Source of the DNA: Flammeovirga sp. SJP92
Lineage (GTDB): Bacteria > Bacteroidota > Bacteroidia > Cytophagales > Flammeovirgaceae
DNA length: 64,000 nucleotides
Direction: 5' to 3'
NCBI RefSeq assembly: GCF_001583495.1
Contig: NZ_LQAQ01000090.1
Span: 62,001 to 126,000, forward strand
In this document: in pieces, positions 37,140 to 46,333 of the stretch
Numbering within the stretch: position 1 is the first letter of the stretch
Layout of the letters: the number at the start of each line of letters is the position of its first letter
The notes under the pieces: model-generated
What the model was told of the DNA's origin: nothing
Database searches by the model: none
What the model saw: only the letters and a program-made list of their open reading frames with translations
Position numbers and translations under genes: made by a program

Positions 37140-38624
37140 ATGGCTATTAGAATTGCAACGCCGGGTGTTTACATTCAAGAGAAGAATGCTTTCGGCAGCT
37201 CAATTGTAGCTTCGCCCACAGCTATTCCTGCTTTTGTTGGATACACTGAGAAAGCAGACAAAAATGGGAAACCATTACAAAACGTTCCAACCGTGATCGA
37301 TTCTTTAGATGCTTTTGAAAAGTTATATGGTAGAGCTTGGGTGCCTACATATGCTCTTCAAGAAACAACAGCTTCTGAATCAGATATTAAAGTTGGTGAT
37401 AAGAAATATGAGCTGTTCACAGCTGAAGATAGATATTTCTTATACGATAGCTTACGCCTTTTCTTTACAAATGGAGGTGGTAAAGCTTACATCGTTTCAG
37501 TTGGAGTTTACGGAGAAGAAGTCGATAGTGATAAAATCATTAGAGGTATCCGTACTTTAAAGACTGCTACTGAACCTACACTTCTTGCTATTCCAGATGC
37601 AGTAGCTTTGGCTGCTCAAGCATGTGCTGGAGTACAACAAGAGATGTTACAACATTGTGAAGCTGATGATAACAGATTCGCTGTACTTGATGTACAAGAT
37701 GGTTTATCAGCACGTTCATATGATGAAGAGGATGCTATTGATAACTTCAGAAATAACCTTGGTAAAGTAGGATTGAAGCATGGTGCTGCATACTACCCTT
37801 GGTTAAACGCTACTGTAGTATCTGATAAAGAATTCTCTTATGTTCACTTTGATTCAGTTGAGCAAATTGTTGAAATCTTAACAGACGAAGCAGAGTTATT
37901 GTACGATAACGACAGAAAGAAACAAGAAGCAGCAACTGAGATTCAAGGTTTATTGGAGGCAGATGGTTATAACGCTGATTTACATCAGACATTAAAATCG
38001 ATTTCTCCTACTTACAAAGCGTTGATGGTTGCTTTGGCAAATAAACTTAACGTATTACCTCCTTCAGGAGCTATTGTAGGTGCTTATGCTAGAGTTGATG
38101 CTGTTCAAGGTGTATGGAAAGCACCTGCAAACGAAGGTTTAGCAGGCGTAGCATCTCCATATGTTTCTCTAACAAACGAAGATCAGGAAGACCTTAACCT
38201 TACTGTTGGTGGTAAGTCTGTAAATGCTATCCGTTCTTTCGCAGGAGAAGGAACAGTAATTTGGGGAGCAAGAACTCTAGATGGCAACTCTCAAGATTGG
38301 CGTTACATTAACGTTCGTAGAACAATGTCATTTATTGAGGATTCAGTAAAAGCTAGTGTGAAAAGCTATGTTTTTGAGCCTAACACACCAATGACTTGGG
38401 TAGCTGTTAAAGGATCAATCGATGCTTTCCTAACTACACTTTGGAATCAAGGTGCTTTGGTTGGTACTAGCCAGTCTGATGCATTCGTTGTAGACGTTGG
38501 ATTAGGATCTACAATGACACAAACTGATATTTTAGATGGTATGATGAAAGTAAGTGTAAAAGTTGCTATCTCAAGACCAGCTGAATTTATCGTATTGACT
38601 TTCCAACAACAGTTACAATCATAA
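37140..38624 (+). CDS. Contractile sheath protein
   Basis: A 494-residue sheath subunit of the phage tail sheath family (Pvc2/Afp2-like). The N-terminus AIRIATPGVYIQEKN is the standard TPGVYIxE start. FVGYTEKADKNGKP, FFTNGGGKAYIVSVG and the C-terminal INVRRTMSFIEDSVKASVKSY, FLTTLWNQGALVG are conserved sheath text. The codons are strongly biased, like gap, pointing to high expression, as expected for a structural protein made in hundreds of copies. Only one sheath gene is present, where Afp/PVC have three. Confidence 0.96.
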   Translation: MAIRIATPGVYIQEKNAFGSSIVASPTAIPAFVGYTEKADKNGKPLQNVPTVIDSLDAFEKLYGRAWVPTYALQETTASESDIKVGDKKYELFTAEDRYFLYDSLRLFFTNGGGKAYIVSVGVYGEEVDSDKIIRGIRTLKTATEPTLLAIPDAVALAAQACAGVQQEMLQHCEADDNRFAVLDVQDGLSARSYDEEDAIDNFRNNLGKVGLKHGAAYYPWLNATVVSDKEFSYVHFDSVEQIVEILTDEAELLYDNDRKKQEAATEIQGLLEADGYNADLHQTLKSISPTYKALMVALANKLNVLPPSGAIVGAYARVDAVQGVWKAPANEGLAGVASPYVSLTNEDQEDLNLTVGGKSVNAIRSFAGEGTVIWGARTLDGNSQDWRYINVRRTMSFIEDSVKASVKSYVFEPNTPMTWVAVKGSIDAFLTTLWNQGALVGTSQSDAFVVDVGLGSTMTQTDILDGMMKVSVKVAISRPAEFIVLTFQQQLQS

Positions 38625-38644
38625 TTTTTAAACGAGAATAAGAA

Positions 38645-39106
38645 ATGGCACAAGAGCTAGAATATCCAATTCCAAAGTTTCGCTTCACTGTAGATTTAGG
38701 TGGAGAAGAAGTTAGTGCTCAAGAAGTTACTGGCTTAGAATCAGAAGTGGAATTTATTGAATATAGAACAGGTGATCATCCAACAGACGTTAAGATGAAA
38801 GTTCCTGGCTTACAAAAAGTGAGCAACATTACTATTAAAAGAGGTCTTTATAATGGTAATAATTATCTATTTGATTGGTTCCAGCAAGTAAAAGATGCTC
38901 GTAATGAGAATGGATCTTTTGAGGAGCACAAGCGTCTAGTAACAATTACTTTGATGGATACAATGGGTAACCCTGTGTTCAAATGGACTTTAACTAATGC
39001 TTTCCCTGTGAAACTTTCAGCTCCAGACTTGAATGCCGAAGATAACGGTATTGCAATTGAGACGATTGAATTAGCACACGAAGGCTTGATGCAAGAAATC
39101 GCTTAA
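38645..39106 (+). CDS. Inner tube protein (Pvc1/gp19-like)
   Basis: A 153-residue tube subunit of the phage T4 gp19/Pvc1 family. Family text: YPIPKFRFTVDLGGEEVSAQEVTGLESEVEFIEYR, MKVPGLQKVSNITIKRGLYN, and TLTNAFPVKLSAPDLNAEDNGIAIETIELAHEG. It is 20 nt after the sheath gene and uses the same biased codons. Hexamers stack to make the rigid inner tube driven out on contraction. Confidence 0.95.
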   Translation: MAQELEYPIPKFRFTVDLGGEEVSAQEVTGLESEVEFIEYRTGDHPTDVKMKVPGLQKVSNITIKRGLYNGNNYLFDWFQQVKDARNENGSFEEHKRLVTITLMDTMGNPVFKWTLTNAFPVKLSAPDLNAEDNGIAIETIELAHEGLMQEIA

Positions 39107-39315
39107 ACCTGTTTAGAACATCAATTTTCAGTTTTGAAGGTCTCTATCGACTGGTTTTATAACTAGTGGAATATTTATAAATATTCAGTAGGGCAGAGTT
39201 TTCATTAAAGGAAAGTTTTGAACATACTATACTATTTCTCTCAGAAGAAGTATGAAACAATGTGAATTGTTTCTGCTTCTTCTTTACTGATTAATCACAT
39301 TGATGATTTTTAAAC

Positions 39316-39495
39316 ATGGAAGAAAGTAACAAAAAAGTGAGTTTATCATTCACGTTAGAGGAATTACAGTTGATAATAGGAGGGTTAGGAAAGCTTCCAT
39401 TTGAGAAAGTATACCAGCTTATTGGTAGAATCAATGCAGAAACCAACCTTCAGTTATTGGAGGAAAAACAAAAAGAGGAGATCGATAATAAGTAA
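39316..39495 (+). CDS. 59-residue CIS-locus protein
   Basis: A short protein starting at 39316: MEESNKKVSLSFTLEELQLI, then IGGLGKLPFEKVYQLIGRIN and AETNLQLLEEKQKEEIDNK. Its stop codon shares one base with the start of the next gene (TAATG), a sign of translational coupling and of a real gene. It looks alpha-helical and acidic and could be a small structural or assembly factor in the place of Pvc6. No family recognised. Confidence 0.65.
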   Translation: MEESNKKVSLSFTLEELQLIIGGLGKLPFEKVYQLIGRINAETNLQLLEEKQKEEIDNK

Positions 39496-42158
39496 TGAGT
39501 GCGAAAGAGGATTTAATACCATTTGATATAGTAAAAGAGGGTAACCCCTATGTACTATTAAATGAAGCAAAAAAGTTTTTAGCGACACTTCAAAATGAGA
39601 AGTGGACGGACTTTGATACTCATGATCCAGGTGTGACTTTATTAGAATATTTGTCAACTGGGATGACTGAGATGAGTATTCGTGCTGCTTCAGGTATTGA
39701 AAACTACCTTACTTATGCTCCTTATAAATCTGCAATTCTAACACAGGAAGAAGCTTTTTCTGTACTTCCTGTGACGATGAATGACTTGCGAAAGGTATTG
39801 ATCGATAAATTTGTGGAAATCGAAAATATTTGGATTGAACCAGTTTCTTCAGATGTCACTTCTTTTGAAGGGCAATATCAACTCATTGTAAAATTTAAAA
39901 CTCAATATCAAGGTAGAATTGATGAGGAAGTTTTATTGGACAATATTCTGGAACATGCGCAGCAATATAGAAATTACTGTGAAAAAGTAATGAGTATCAC
40001 TACTGCTAAAGAAACAAAAGTAGTAGTGCAGGCAGATATTGAAATTGTTACAGATGTAGCTGTAGAAGATGTTTTTGCGAAAACACTTTATGGGCTCAAT
40101 CGATTTTTTTCTCCGCAAGTGGTGATGTCTTCTTATGAAGAACTCATTGGACAGGATAAAACTACTTCTAAAATATTTGAAGGACCTCTTTTAGGCAGGG
40201 GTTTCATTCAAGAAGAACAATTACATGATAGACAGTCTTCAATTTTAACTTCTGCAGTGATCAGAACCTTAATGGAAATTGAAGATGTTGTTGGTGTAAA
40301 AAACTTAAGCTTACTATCAGAAGGGATAAAAGAAAATTCTCTTTTGAAACTTGAAAATGCAATACCAATTTTTGATGAAGATGATATACAAAGTATTCAC
40401 TTTTTGAAAAATGGAATTCTAATCACACAGATAGATTTTGAAAAGGTATATGCATTATTGGATCAATTAAAAGCTTCAAAAGAAGGTTTGTCAAAAGGGA
40501 ATAAGAGAAGAAAAACAACGTCTGTTATTTCAAAAACTAACCCTATTCCTAATAAATACCTAAAATCATTAAACCTAAAAGAAATGTTTCCTACAGTGTA
40601 TGGCGTAGGAAAATTTGGTCTAACTAGAGGAGCTACTTCAGAAAGAAAAAGAGCAGTCGACCAATTTAAGACATTCATCAATTTTTTTGAAAACCAAAGC
40701 AATGAGTTTTTTGCTCAGCTGTATGACCTTCCTAAATTATTTTCAGCGAAAGGTCTGGTTTCAAATGATGATCTAACATACAGTGAACAAGGGTTTTTAA
40801 AATCAGCTCATTTCAATAATGACAAGAAGAAAAATCGAATCCTTGATTACCTAATAGGTGTACATGGCGAAAAATTTGATAACGAATTGATCAGTTCATT
40901 TACACCTTATCACTCTCAAGATGAAATAATACAACGTCTGATCTTTTTTAAAGCCTATTTTTTAAGATATATACCGTTGTTACTTAGTTCAAAATCAAGT
41001 GTACAAAAAGTAAATTCATCTTTGGGAGATTGGGGTATTACTCCATTGCACCTACGCCTAATGCTCTTTACAGGAGTAGGTAAAAATAATGACGCATCTA
41101 TTGCTTTAGATCAGCCTCCACTTTTATTTGATTCAAATAACTCACTTTTTGAATTTGAGGAATGGAATACACAAAGAGCAATTAAAGAATATGATACTTT
41201 AGAGGGACATACATTTGATTGTATTGATACAGATCTTATAGTAAACCCTCGTAAGGCAGAACAACTTATCAAAGATCATCTGACTTTAGATTTGATGCAT
41301 CAGTGCATTTATTCTAAAAACTTATATGTGGTCAAAACAGTGGATAAGCAATATGGAATTGTTTATCACAGTGCTGAAAAATCCAATTATCTACAGTTGG
41401 AAACGTATTCTACTTGGGATGAAGCTGAAAGAATGTTAGTAGCCCTTCACAAGAGAATATTAAGACTTCATGATGAATTTGAAAGTTTTCAAATTGTAGA
41501 GCACCCAAACCTTCAACCGTCAACAGAGGAAGAGTGTTTTGGTGTTTATGTTTTGAACGAAGAACAAGAACATATTTTAATGAGTGATGTTTCTCTTGAT
41601 TTTGAAAAAAGAGAACAGCTTATGAAACTTTTACCTACCTATTTCACTGAATTTGATCGCTTTGATGTAGAAAGATTGAATGACGGTAATTTTAGAATGC
41701 TTTTCAAAGTTCCTGAATTTGGATTGAACTGCATAGGGATGTATGATGATGAATCTGTTCAGAAAATTCATAAAGATAAAGAGCGGTTATTCAATTACCT
41801 CTCTGATAAATTTGATACAGTCAGTTTAGACCGCAAAGTAAGCAGACATATTACCTTGGATAATGCTTCTGTTCAACAACAAGATGGTGTTGAGCGTGTT
41901 GTTGAGCAGTTTTTCAACTTCACAATTTCCATTGTTTTTCCTTGTATTTCTCATCGATTTAGAAACAATGAATTTAAGGTAATGATGCAAAATCTTTGTC
42001 GTGAGGAAACTGCAGCTCACATTCAAGTTAATACAAAGTGGCTTGAGCCAGAACAATATTACACTTTTGAATCTTACTTGTCTCAATTGAAATCAAATGA
42101 TATTTCAAAAGAAGATCAAGTAATACTAAGGGACAATATGCTATCACTTTTACATTAA
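39495..42158 (+). CDS. Baseplate wedge protein with J-like N-terminus (Pvc11-like)
   Basis: An 887-residue baseplate component. The N-terminal segment KWTDFDTHDPGVTLLEYLSTGMTEMSIRA (residues about 36-65) is the hallmark of the large CIS baseplate proteins (Pvc11/12, TssF/gp6-related; usual text WTDxxxxDPGxTLLEL). The rest is poorly conserved, with strand-helix mixtures. It starts inside the stop of the preceding small gene. It should join the second large protein at 51121 in the wedge triangle that holds sheath and spike together. Confidence 0.8.
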   Translation: MSAKEDLIPFDIVKEGNPYVLLNEAKKFLATLQNEKWTDFDTHDPGVTLLEYLSTGMTEMSIRAASGIENYLTYAPYKSAILTQEEAFSVLPVTMNDLRKVLIDKFVEIENIWIEPVSSDVTSFEGQYQLIVKFKTQYQGRIDEEVLLDNILEHAQQYRNYCEKVMSITTAKETKVVVQADIEIVTDVAVEDVFAKTLYGLNRFFSPQVVMSSYEELIGQDKTTSKIFEGPLLGRGFIQEEQLHDRQSSILTSAVIRTLMEIEDVVGVKNLSLLSEGIKENSLLKLENAIPIFDEDDIQSIHFLKNGILITQIDFEKVYALLDQLKASKEGLSKGNKRRKTTSVISKTNPIPNKYLKSLNLKEMFPTVYGVGKFGLTRGATSERKRAVDQFKTFINFFENQSNEFFAQLYDLPKLFSAKGLVSNDDLTYSEQGFLKSAHFNNDKKKNRILDYLIGVHGEKFDNELISSFTPYHSQDEIIQRLIFFKAYFLRYIPLLLSSKSSVQKVNSSLGDWGITPLHLRLMLFTGVGKNNDASIALDQPPLLFDSNNSLFEFEEWNTQRAIKEYDTLEGHTFDCIDTDLIVNPRKAEQLIKDHLTLDLMHQCIYSKNLYVVKTVDKQYGIVYHSAEKSNYLQLETYSTWDEAERMLVALHKRILRLHDEFESFQIVEHPNLQPSTEEECFGVYVLNEEQEHILMSDVSLDFEKREQLMKLLPTYFTEFDRFDVERLNDGNFRMLFKVPEFGLNCIGMYDDESVQKIHKDKERLFNYLSDKFDTVSLDRKVSRHITLDNASVQQQDGVERVVEQFFNFTISIVFPCISHRFRNNEFKVMMQNLCREETAAHIQVNTKWLEPEQYYTFESYLSQLKSNDISKEDQVILRDNMLSLLH

Positions 42159-42170
42159 TAGAACCCAAAA

Positions 42171-45100
42171 ATGAAGACAAGTACAATAGAAATATCACAA
42201 TTGGAAAACCCTTTTTTAGGGTTGCAACCTTTCTCAAGAGACAAAGCACATTTATACTTTGGTAGAGAAAAACATGTAGAAGAAGTAGTGAATAAATTGA
42301 TGGAACACCGCTTTTCTGCAGTTTTAGGTAGATCAGGTATTGGTAAATCCTCATTTATTTTCTGTGGTATTTTCCCTTTACTGGAAAGTAGGTTAGATCA
42401 CATTACTTATATTTTTACACCAGGAACTCACGGTCCATTGAGAAAGTTGGTGGATGAAGTTTTTAAAGAAGAAAGTGATGATGTGAGATTGACCATTTTC
42501 CAAAGTCTTTTGGTAGATGGTACTTCATTTTTTGAGTTTTATAGCCGATTAAATCATACACAGATACCTGTGATGTATATCGATCAATTTGAGGAACTTT
42601 TTAGCTATGATCTAAGGACCAATAATATGGACTTGGAGATTGTGAAGTTTGTAGAATTGATAGTATTACTTGCTACATCACCCGTTTCCAATTTTCATAT
42701 CTTGCTTACAATGCGTTCTGATTTTATCGGAAATTGTGCAGATTACCCAACTTTAACGCAATGTATCAATCAAAGTCAGTTTTTGATTCCTCAAATGTCG
42801 ATTGAGGAGAAGAAAGAAGCGATAATTAAACCTTTAGAATGGGTAGGTGTAGGCATTAATGATGAATTGGTAGAATTAATCCTTCAGGATTTAGGAAATA
42901 AGCAAGATCAATTACCTTCAATGCAACATGCAATGATGAGAACTTTTGAGCATTGGAGAAATGAGCAAATCTTATCAGAACCGATAAAACCCAAAAATTA
43001 CCTTTCTGTAGGAGGTATCAAGGAAAGTCTTTCTATTCATGCCAATGAAGTTTTTAATACTTTAAATGATGAGCAGAAAGTAGTTTGTGAAAAGATATTC
43101 CGTTGTATCACAACAATTAATAAAGAGGGAAAAGGTGTAAGAAATCCTTCTTCTTTGCAACGAATTATTGAAATTACAGGAATTGAGGATATTACTATTT
43201 TAAAAGAAGTAATTGATACATTCAGAAAAAAGGAAAGAGCCTTCTTACAACCTAGAGAACATATTGAAATTTATGAGCAATCAGTAATTGATATTACTCA
43301 CGAATCACTAATGCGTTCTTGGGCTTTACTGAAAGAGTGGACTCTGAAAGAAACAGAATCTATAAAGAGGTATTTAAAGTTAGCTGAAGATGCTGAGGAA
43401 TATCAAAAAGGCAATAGGTCAAGATTAAGACAGCCTGAGCTTCAGATTACTATTAACTGGAGAGAAGAACAACAGCCTACTTATGAGTGGGGTGTTAGAC
43501 ATAATGCTTCTTATGAGAGAACAATGGAGTTCTTGTCATTTTCTGAAAAAGAAGAAATCAAGGAACTGGAAAGAACAAAGCTGATTCAAAAAAGAAGAAC
43601 AAAAATATCAAGAATACTTGTTGTTATTTTCTTGTTTTTGGGATTAGGAGGAATTCTATTAGGTACACATGCTTATCAAAAAAGTAAGCAAGCTGAACAG
43701 AAGAAAGAAGAGGCGGAAGCTTCAAGAATTAAAGCTGAAGAGTCTCAAAGAATTGCAGAAGGTAACCGTAAGATTGCTGAGGAAGAAAAAGTAAAAGCAC
43801 AAGTTGAAAAACAAAAGGCGGAGAAGGAGAAAATAAGAGCGGAGAGAGCTACCATTCTTGCAAGAATGCAGAAAAAGAAAGCTTTGGATGCAATGGTGCA
43901 AGCTGAAGCATCATTTAAGGAAGCAAACGTTCAAAAAGAAAAGGCAACAGAAGCAATGTTCCAAGCAACTAAAGCTCAAAGGCGTGCTGAGAGTGCCAAC
44001 TTAAGAGCAAACAGATTGCAAAACTTATCAACTGCAAGGGCTATGGCATTGAACTCTTATCAAGTGGATGATGATGAAATCCGTTATTTATTGGCAAAGC
44101 AAGCAATGATAGGTTATATCAATAATGATGGCGATGGTTTTGAAGCTGAATTTTATGCTGCCTTTCATAATGCCGTTAAGCATTACGAAGGTGATAGTTA
44201 TAATTTAGTCGGACAATCTAAAGGAATGGTGAGAGAGTTTATTCAGCATGACCAAAAAATTTGGGTAGCAATGTCAACGAATAGTTTAATTGAGCTATCT
44301 GCTGATGTTAGTTCTGCCAATCAAGTTGAAGGTGTAGTAAGAGGTATGGTGAAGCCTACCCAAAACCATAAAATTGATTATTTCAATTACAGTAATTCTT
44401 TAGTTCAATTTGATATAGCAAATTCGACAACGGAAACAATTATTAAATCTTTAGCAGATGAATCTGTATTGGGGGTATATCGATTGGAGGACGAGGTATT
44501 TATTGTTTTTGACGTCAATGGAACAGTTACTAAATGGAATAAGAAGAATGATAAATATTCTTATCGTGAAATTGATAATGCGGCAGTAGGTAAACTCGGA
44601 GAACTTACTACTTCACTTTACGATGAAGAAACACAAAATATATTTATCTCTTCAAGAAAAGGAGAGATAATCGAATTGTCACAAGATGCTGAACGTGTAA
44701 TTTCTTCCTTTTCTGTTGGAAGTCATCACATCTGGTCTATGACTAAGAAAGGTGATAATTTATGGGTAGGAACTGAATCTGGAGAAATCATGTGTTGGGT
44801 GAAAGACGGTGATCAGTGGACGAATACTTTCAAAACTGATAATCATAAAGCAAGAGTAAATCATATTGCAGTTCACCCAACAAAAGATAATCTTGTAGCA
44901 ACTGCAGGTTTTGATGGTTATATCAGACTATGGGATATTAATGACCCTCAAAAAGAGAAACTATTGATTACAGAAGATGTTTGGTTAACAGCCTTAACTT
45001 TTTCAATTGACGGTCAGCATTTAATTACAGGTGATAAGATTGGTAGAATTAAGAAATGGTCATTAACTATTGAAGATCAGCTAGACAACCTATCACATGT

Positions 45101-45188
45101 AAACAGTAATATTTTATCAACTGAAGATTGGGATAAATATGTAAGTGATGAGATTGAATATGATTCAACTTTCTATCATTTCAACTAA
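42171..45188 (+). CDS. STAND NTPase with membrane span, coiled coil and WD40 propeller
   Basis: A 1005-residue protein in four parts. Residues 12-400 form an nSTAND1-type NTPase: ENPFLGLQPFSRDKAHLYFG, Walker A GRSGIGKS (53-60), Walker B VMYIDQFEE (134-142), and a DxxHESLMRSW-like ITHESLMRSWALLKEW. One membrane span follows (ILVVIFLFLGLGGILLG, about 480-500) preceded by basic KRRTK. Then comes a charged coiled coil (about 505-620), and a WD40 propeller (VNHIAVHPTKDNLVATAGFD, LTFSIDGQHLITGDKIGRI). The basic side suggests a cytoplasmic NTPase and a periplasmic propeller. It is the only NTPase in the CIS locus. STAND proteins usually sense and oligomerise rather than unfold. Confidence 0.85.
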   Translation: MKTSTIEISQLENPFLGLQPFSRDKAHLYFGREKHVEEVVNKLMEHRFSAVLGRSGIGKSSFIFCGIFPLLESRLDHITYIFTPGTHGPLRKLVDEVFKEESDDVRLTIFQSLLVDGTSFFEFYSRLNHTQIPVMYIDQFEELFSYDLRTNNMDLEIVKFVELIVLLATSPVSNFHILLTMRSDFIGNCADYPTLTQCINQSQFLIPQMSIEEKKEAIIKPLEWVGVGINDELVELILQDLGNKQDQLPSMQHAMMRTFEHWRNEQILSEPIKPKNYLSVGGIKESLSIHANEVFNTLNDEQKVVCEKIFRCITTINKEGKGVRNPSSLQRIIEITGIEDITILKEVIDTFRKKERAFLQPREHIEIYEQSVIDITHESLMRSWALLKEWTLKETESIKRYLKLAEDAEEYQKGNRSRLRQPELQITINWREEQQPTYEWGVRHNASYERTMEFLSFSEKEEIKELERTKLIQKRRTKISRILVVIFLFLGLGGILLGTHAYQKSKQAEQKKEEAEASRIKAEESQRIAEGNRKIAEEEKVKAQVEKQKAEKEKIRAERATILARMQKKKALDAMVQAEASFKEANVQKEKATEAMFQATKAQRRAESANLRANRLQNLSTARAMALNSYQVDDDEIRYLLAKQAMIGYINNDGDGFEAEFYAAFHNAVKHYEGDSYNLVGQSKGMVREFIQHDQKIWVAMSTNSLIELSADVSSANQVEGVVRGMVKPTQNHKIDYFNYSNSLVQFDIANSTTETIIKSLADESVLGVYRLEDEVFIVFDVNGTVTKWNKKNDKYSYREIDNAAVGKLGELTTSLYDEETQNIFISSRKGEIIELSQDAERVISSFSVGSHHIWSMTKKGDNLWVGTESGEIMCWVKDGDQWTNTFKTDNHKARVNHIAVHPTKDNLVATAGFDGYIRLWDINDPQKEKLLITEDVWLTALTFSIDGQHLITGDKIGRIKKWSLTIEDQLDNLSHVNSNILSTEDWDKYVSDEIEYDSTFYHFN

Positions 45189-45198
45189 TGACATTAAC

Positions 45199-46332
45199 AT
45201 GCAAAAACTTCATTTTTTAATCTTAATACTACTTTTTAGTAGTTGTTTAAACGAGAAAACAGGCTTACGTGATGAATCATTACAGATACTTAGTAGTGAT
45301 GGAAATTACCTTGCTAAAAACTTAGTGAATTATGATAACGATTATCTGATTACGGGTGTTAGGAATGAGAAGTCTGATGTTTCTTCCATCAATTTTTTGG
45401 ATGTAAAAACTTGGGACGAAGGACAGGGATATATTGCTGTTTTAAATAATGTAGGTGAACCAATTATAACTTATACAGATGATAGTGTTGGGTCCATTTA
45501 TTCTTCGATAAACTATGATAAAGATACTATCTATGTGGGAGGGACACATGATAATGAATTTATGTGGCTCAAGTTTTTGAAAGGCGAAAGCTCTTTTAAT
45601 GACCCATTAGAAATTAAATGGAAAAATGAAGAGTTTTCTGAGGGTGTTATTAATCTAATTCAAAAAGTTGGAGATAGAATTATTGTTGTTGGAAGAGGAA
45701 GTCTCAGAAGTGGAGGGGAGAAAGTTTATCTAGCCGGTTTCTCAACTGACGGGGAATTGCTATGGGAGAAAATGAACGATAGATTATCACAATATATTCT
45801 TCCCAAAGAAATCAAAGAAGAAAATGGAAAGGTTAAAGCACTTGTTTGGGAAATCAAAGAATTTGAAACAAAAGAAGAAGTTGCCGAATACACAATTGAC
45901 CCTGAGTTGGGACTTATTGAATCAGTAAACTTTTTATCTGTCGATGACTATTACTTTACAGATGCCACATGGCTATATAATGGAATAGTTGGTTTAGCAA
46001 AAAGTGAAGGTAAAGAAGATAAACTTTTTTGGATGCCTTCTTCAGGTGAAGCTAAAGAGATTGAATATGATTATGGTGGAACTGAATTGGGATATCTAAT
46101 TGGTAAGGAAAATTACTTTATCGTAACATCTCCACTTGAAGGAGACTCTGAAATCAAATACCACAATATTACAATCAATGGCTCAGGTGATGTATTATCT
46201 CATGAAGAGTTTATTAACTCAGTGGATAGTAGATTAATAGGTGTTGATTATTTGCCTGGAGATGATCAATATTTAACGTTGACATCTTCATTGTTAAAGT
46301 TCAAATATGTATTAGAGTTTAGAAAAAACTAA
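45199..46332 (+). CDS. CIS-locus lipoprotein, propeller-like
   Basis: A 377-residue lipoprotein. I start at ATG 45199, 10 nt after the STAND gene, giving the signal MQKLHFLILILLFSSC with a lipobox cysteine; an in-frame ATG at 45145 would bury it. The mature part repeats strands of the kind seen in beta propellers (YLITGVRNEKSDVSSINFLD, IYVGGTHDNEFMWLKFLKG, RIIVVGRGSLRSGGEKVYLA). It is probably tethered to the outer or inner membrane and may contact the propeller of the STAND protein. The exact family is unknown. Confidence 0.72.
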   Translation: MQKLHFLILILLFSSCLNEKTGLRDESLQILSSDGNYLAKNLVNYDNDYLITGVRNEKSDVSSINFLDVKTWDEGQGYIAVLNNVGEPIITYTDDSVGSIYSSINYDKDTIYVGGTHDNEFMWLKFLKGESSFNDPLEIKWKNEEFSEGVINLIQKVGDRIIVVGRGSLRSGGEKVYLAGFSTDGELLWEKMNDRLSQYILPKEIKEENGKVKALVWEIKEFETKEEVAEYTIDPELGLIESVNFLSVDDYYFTDATWLYNGIVGLAKSEGKEDKLFWMPSSGEAKEIEYDYGGTELGYLIGKENYFIVTSPLEGDSEIKYHNITINGSGDVLSHEEFINSVDSRLIGVDYLPGDDQYLTLTSSLLKFKYVLEFRKN

Positions 46333-46333
46333 T

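Noticed and set aside
42028-42354. A 108-codon minus-strand frame across the baseplate-STAND gene junction
   Set aside because: Antisense to two well supported genes, with no codon bias or domain.
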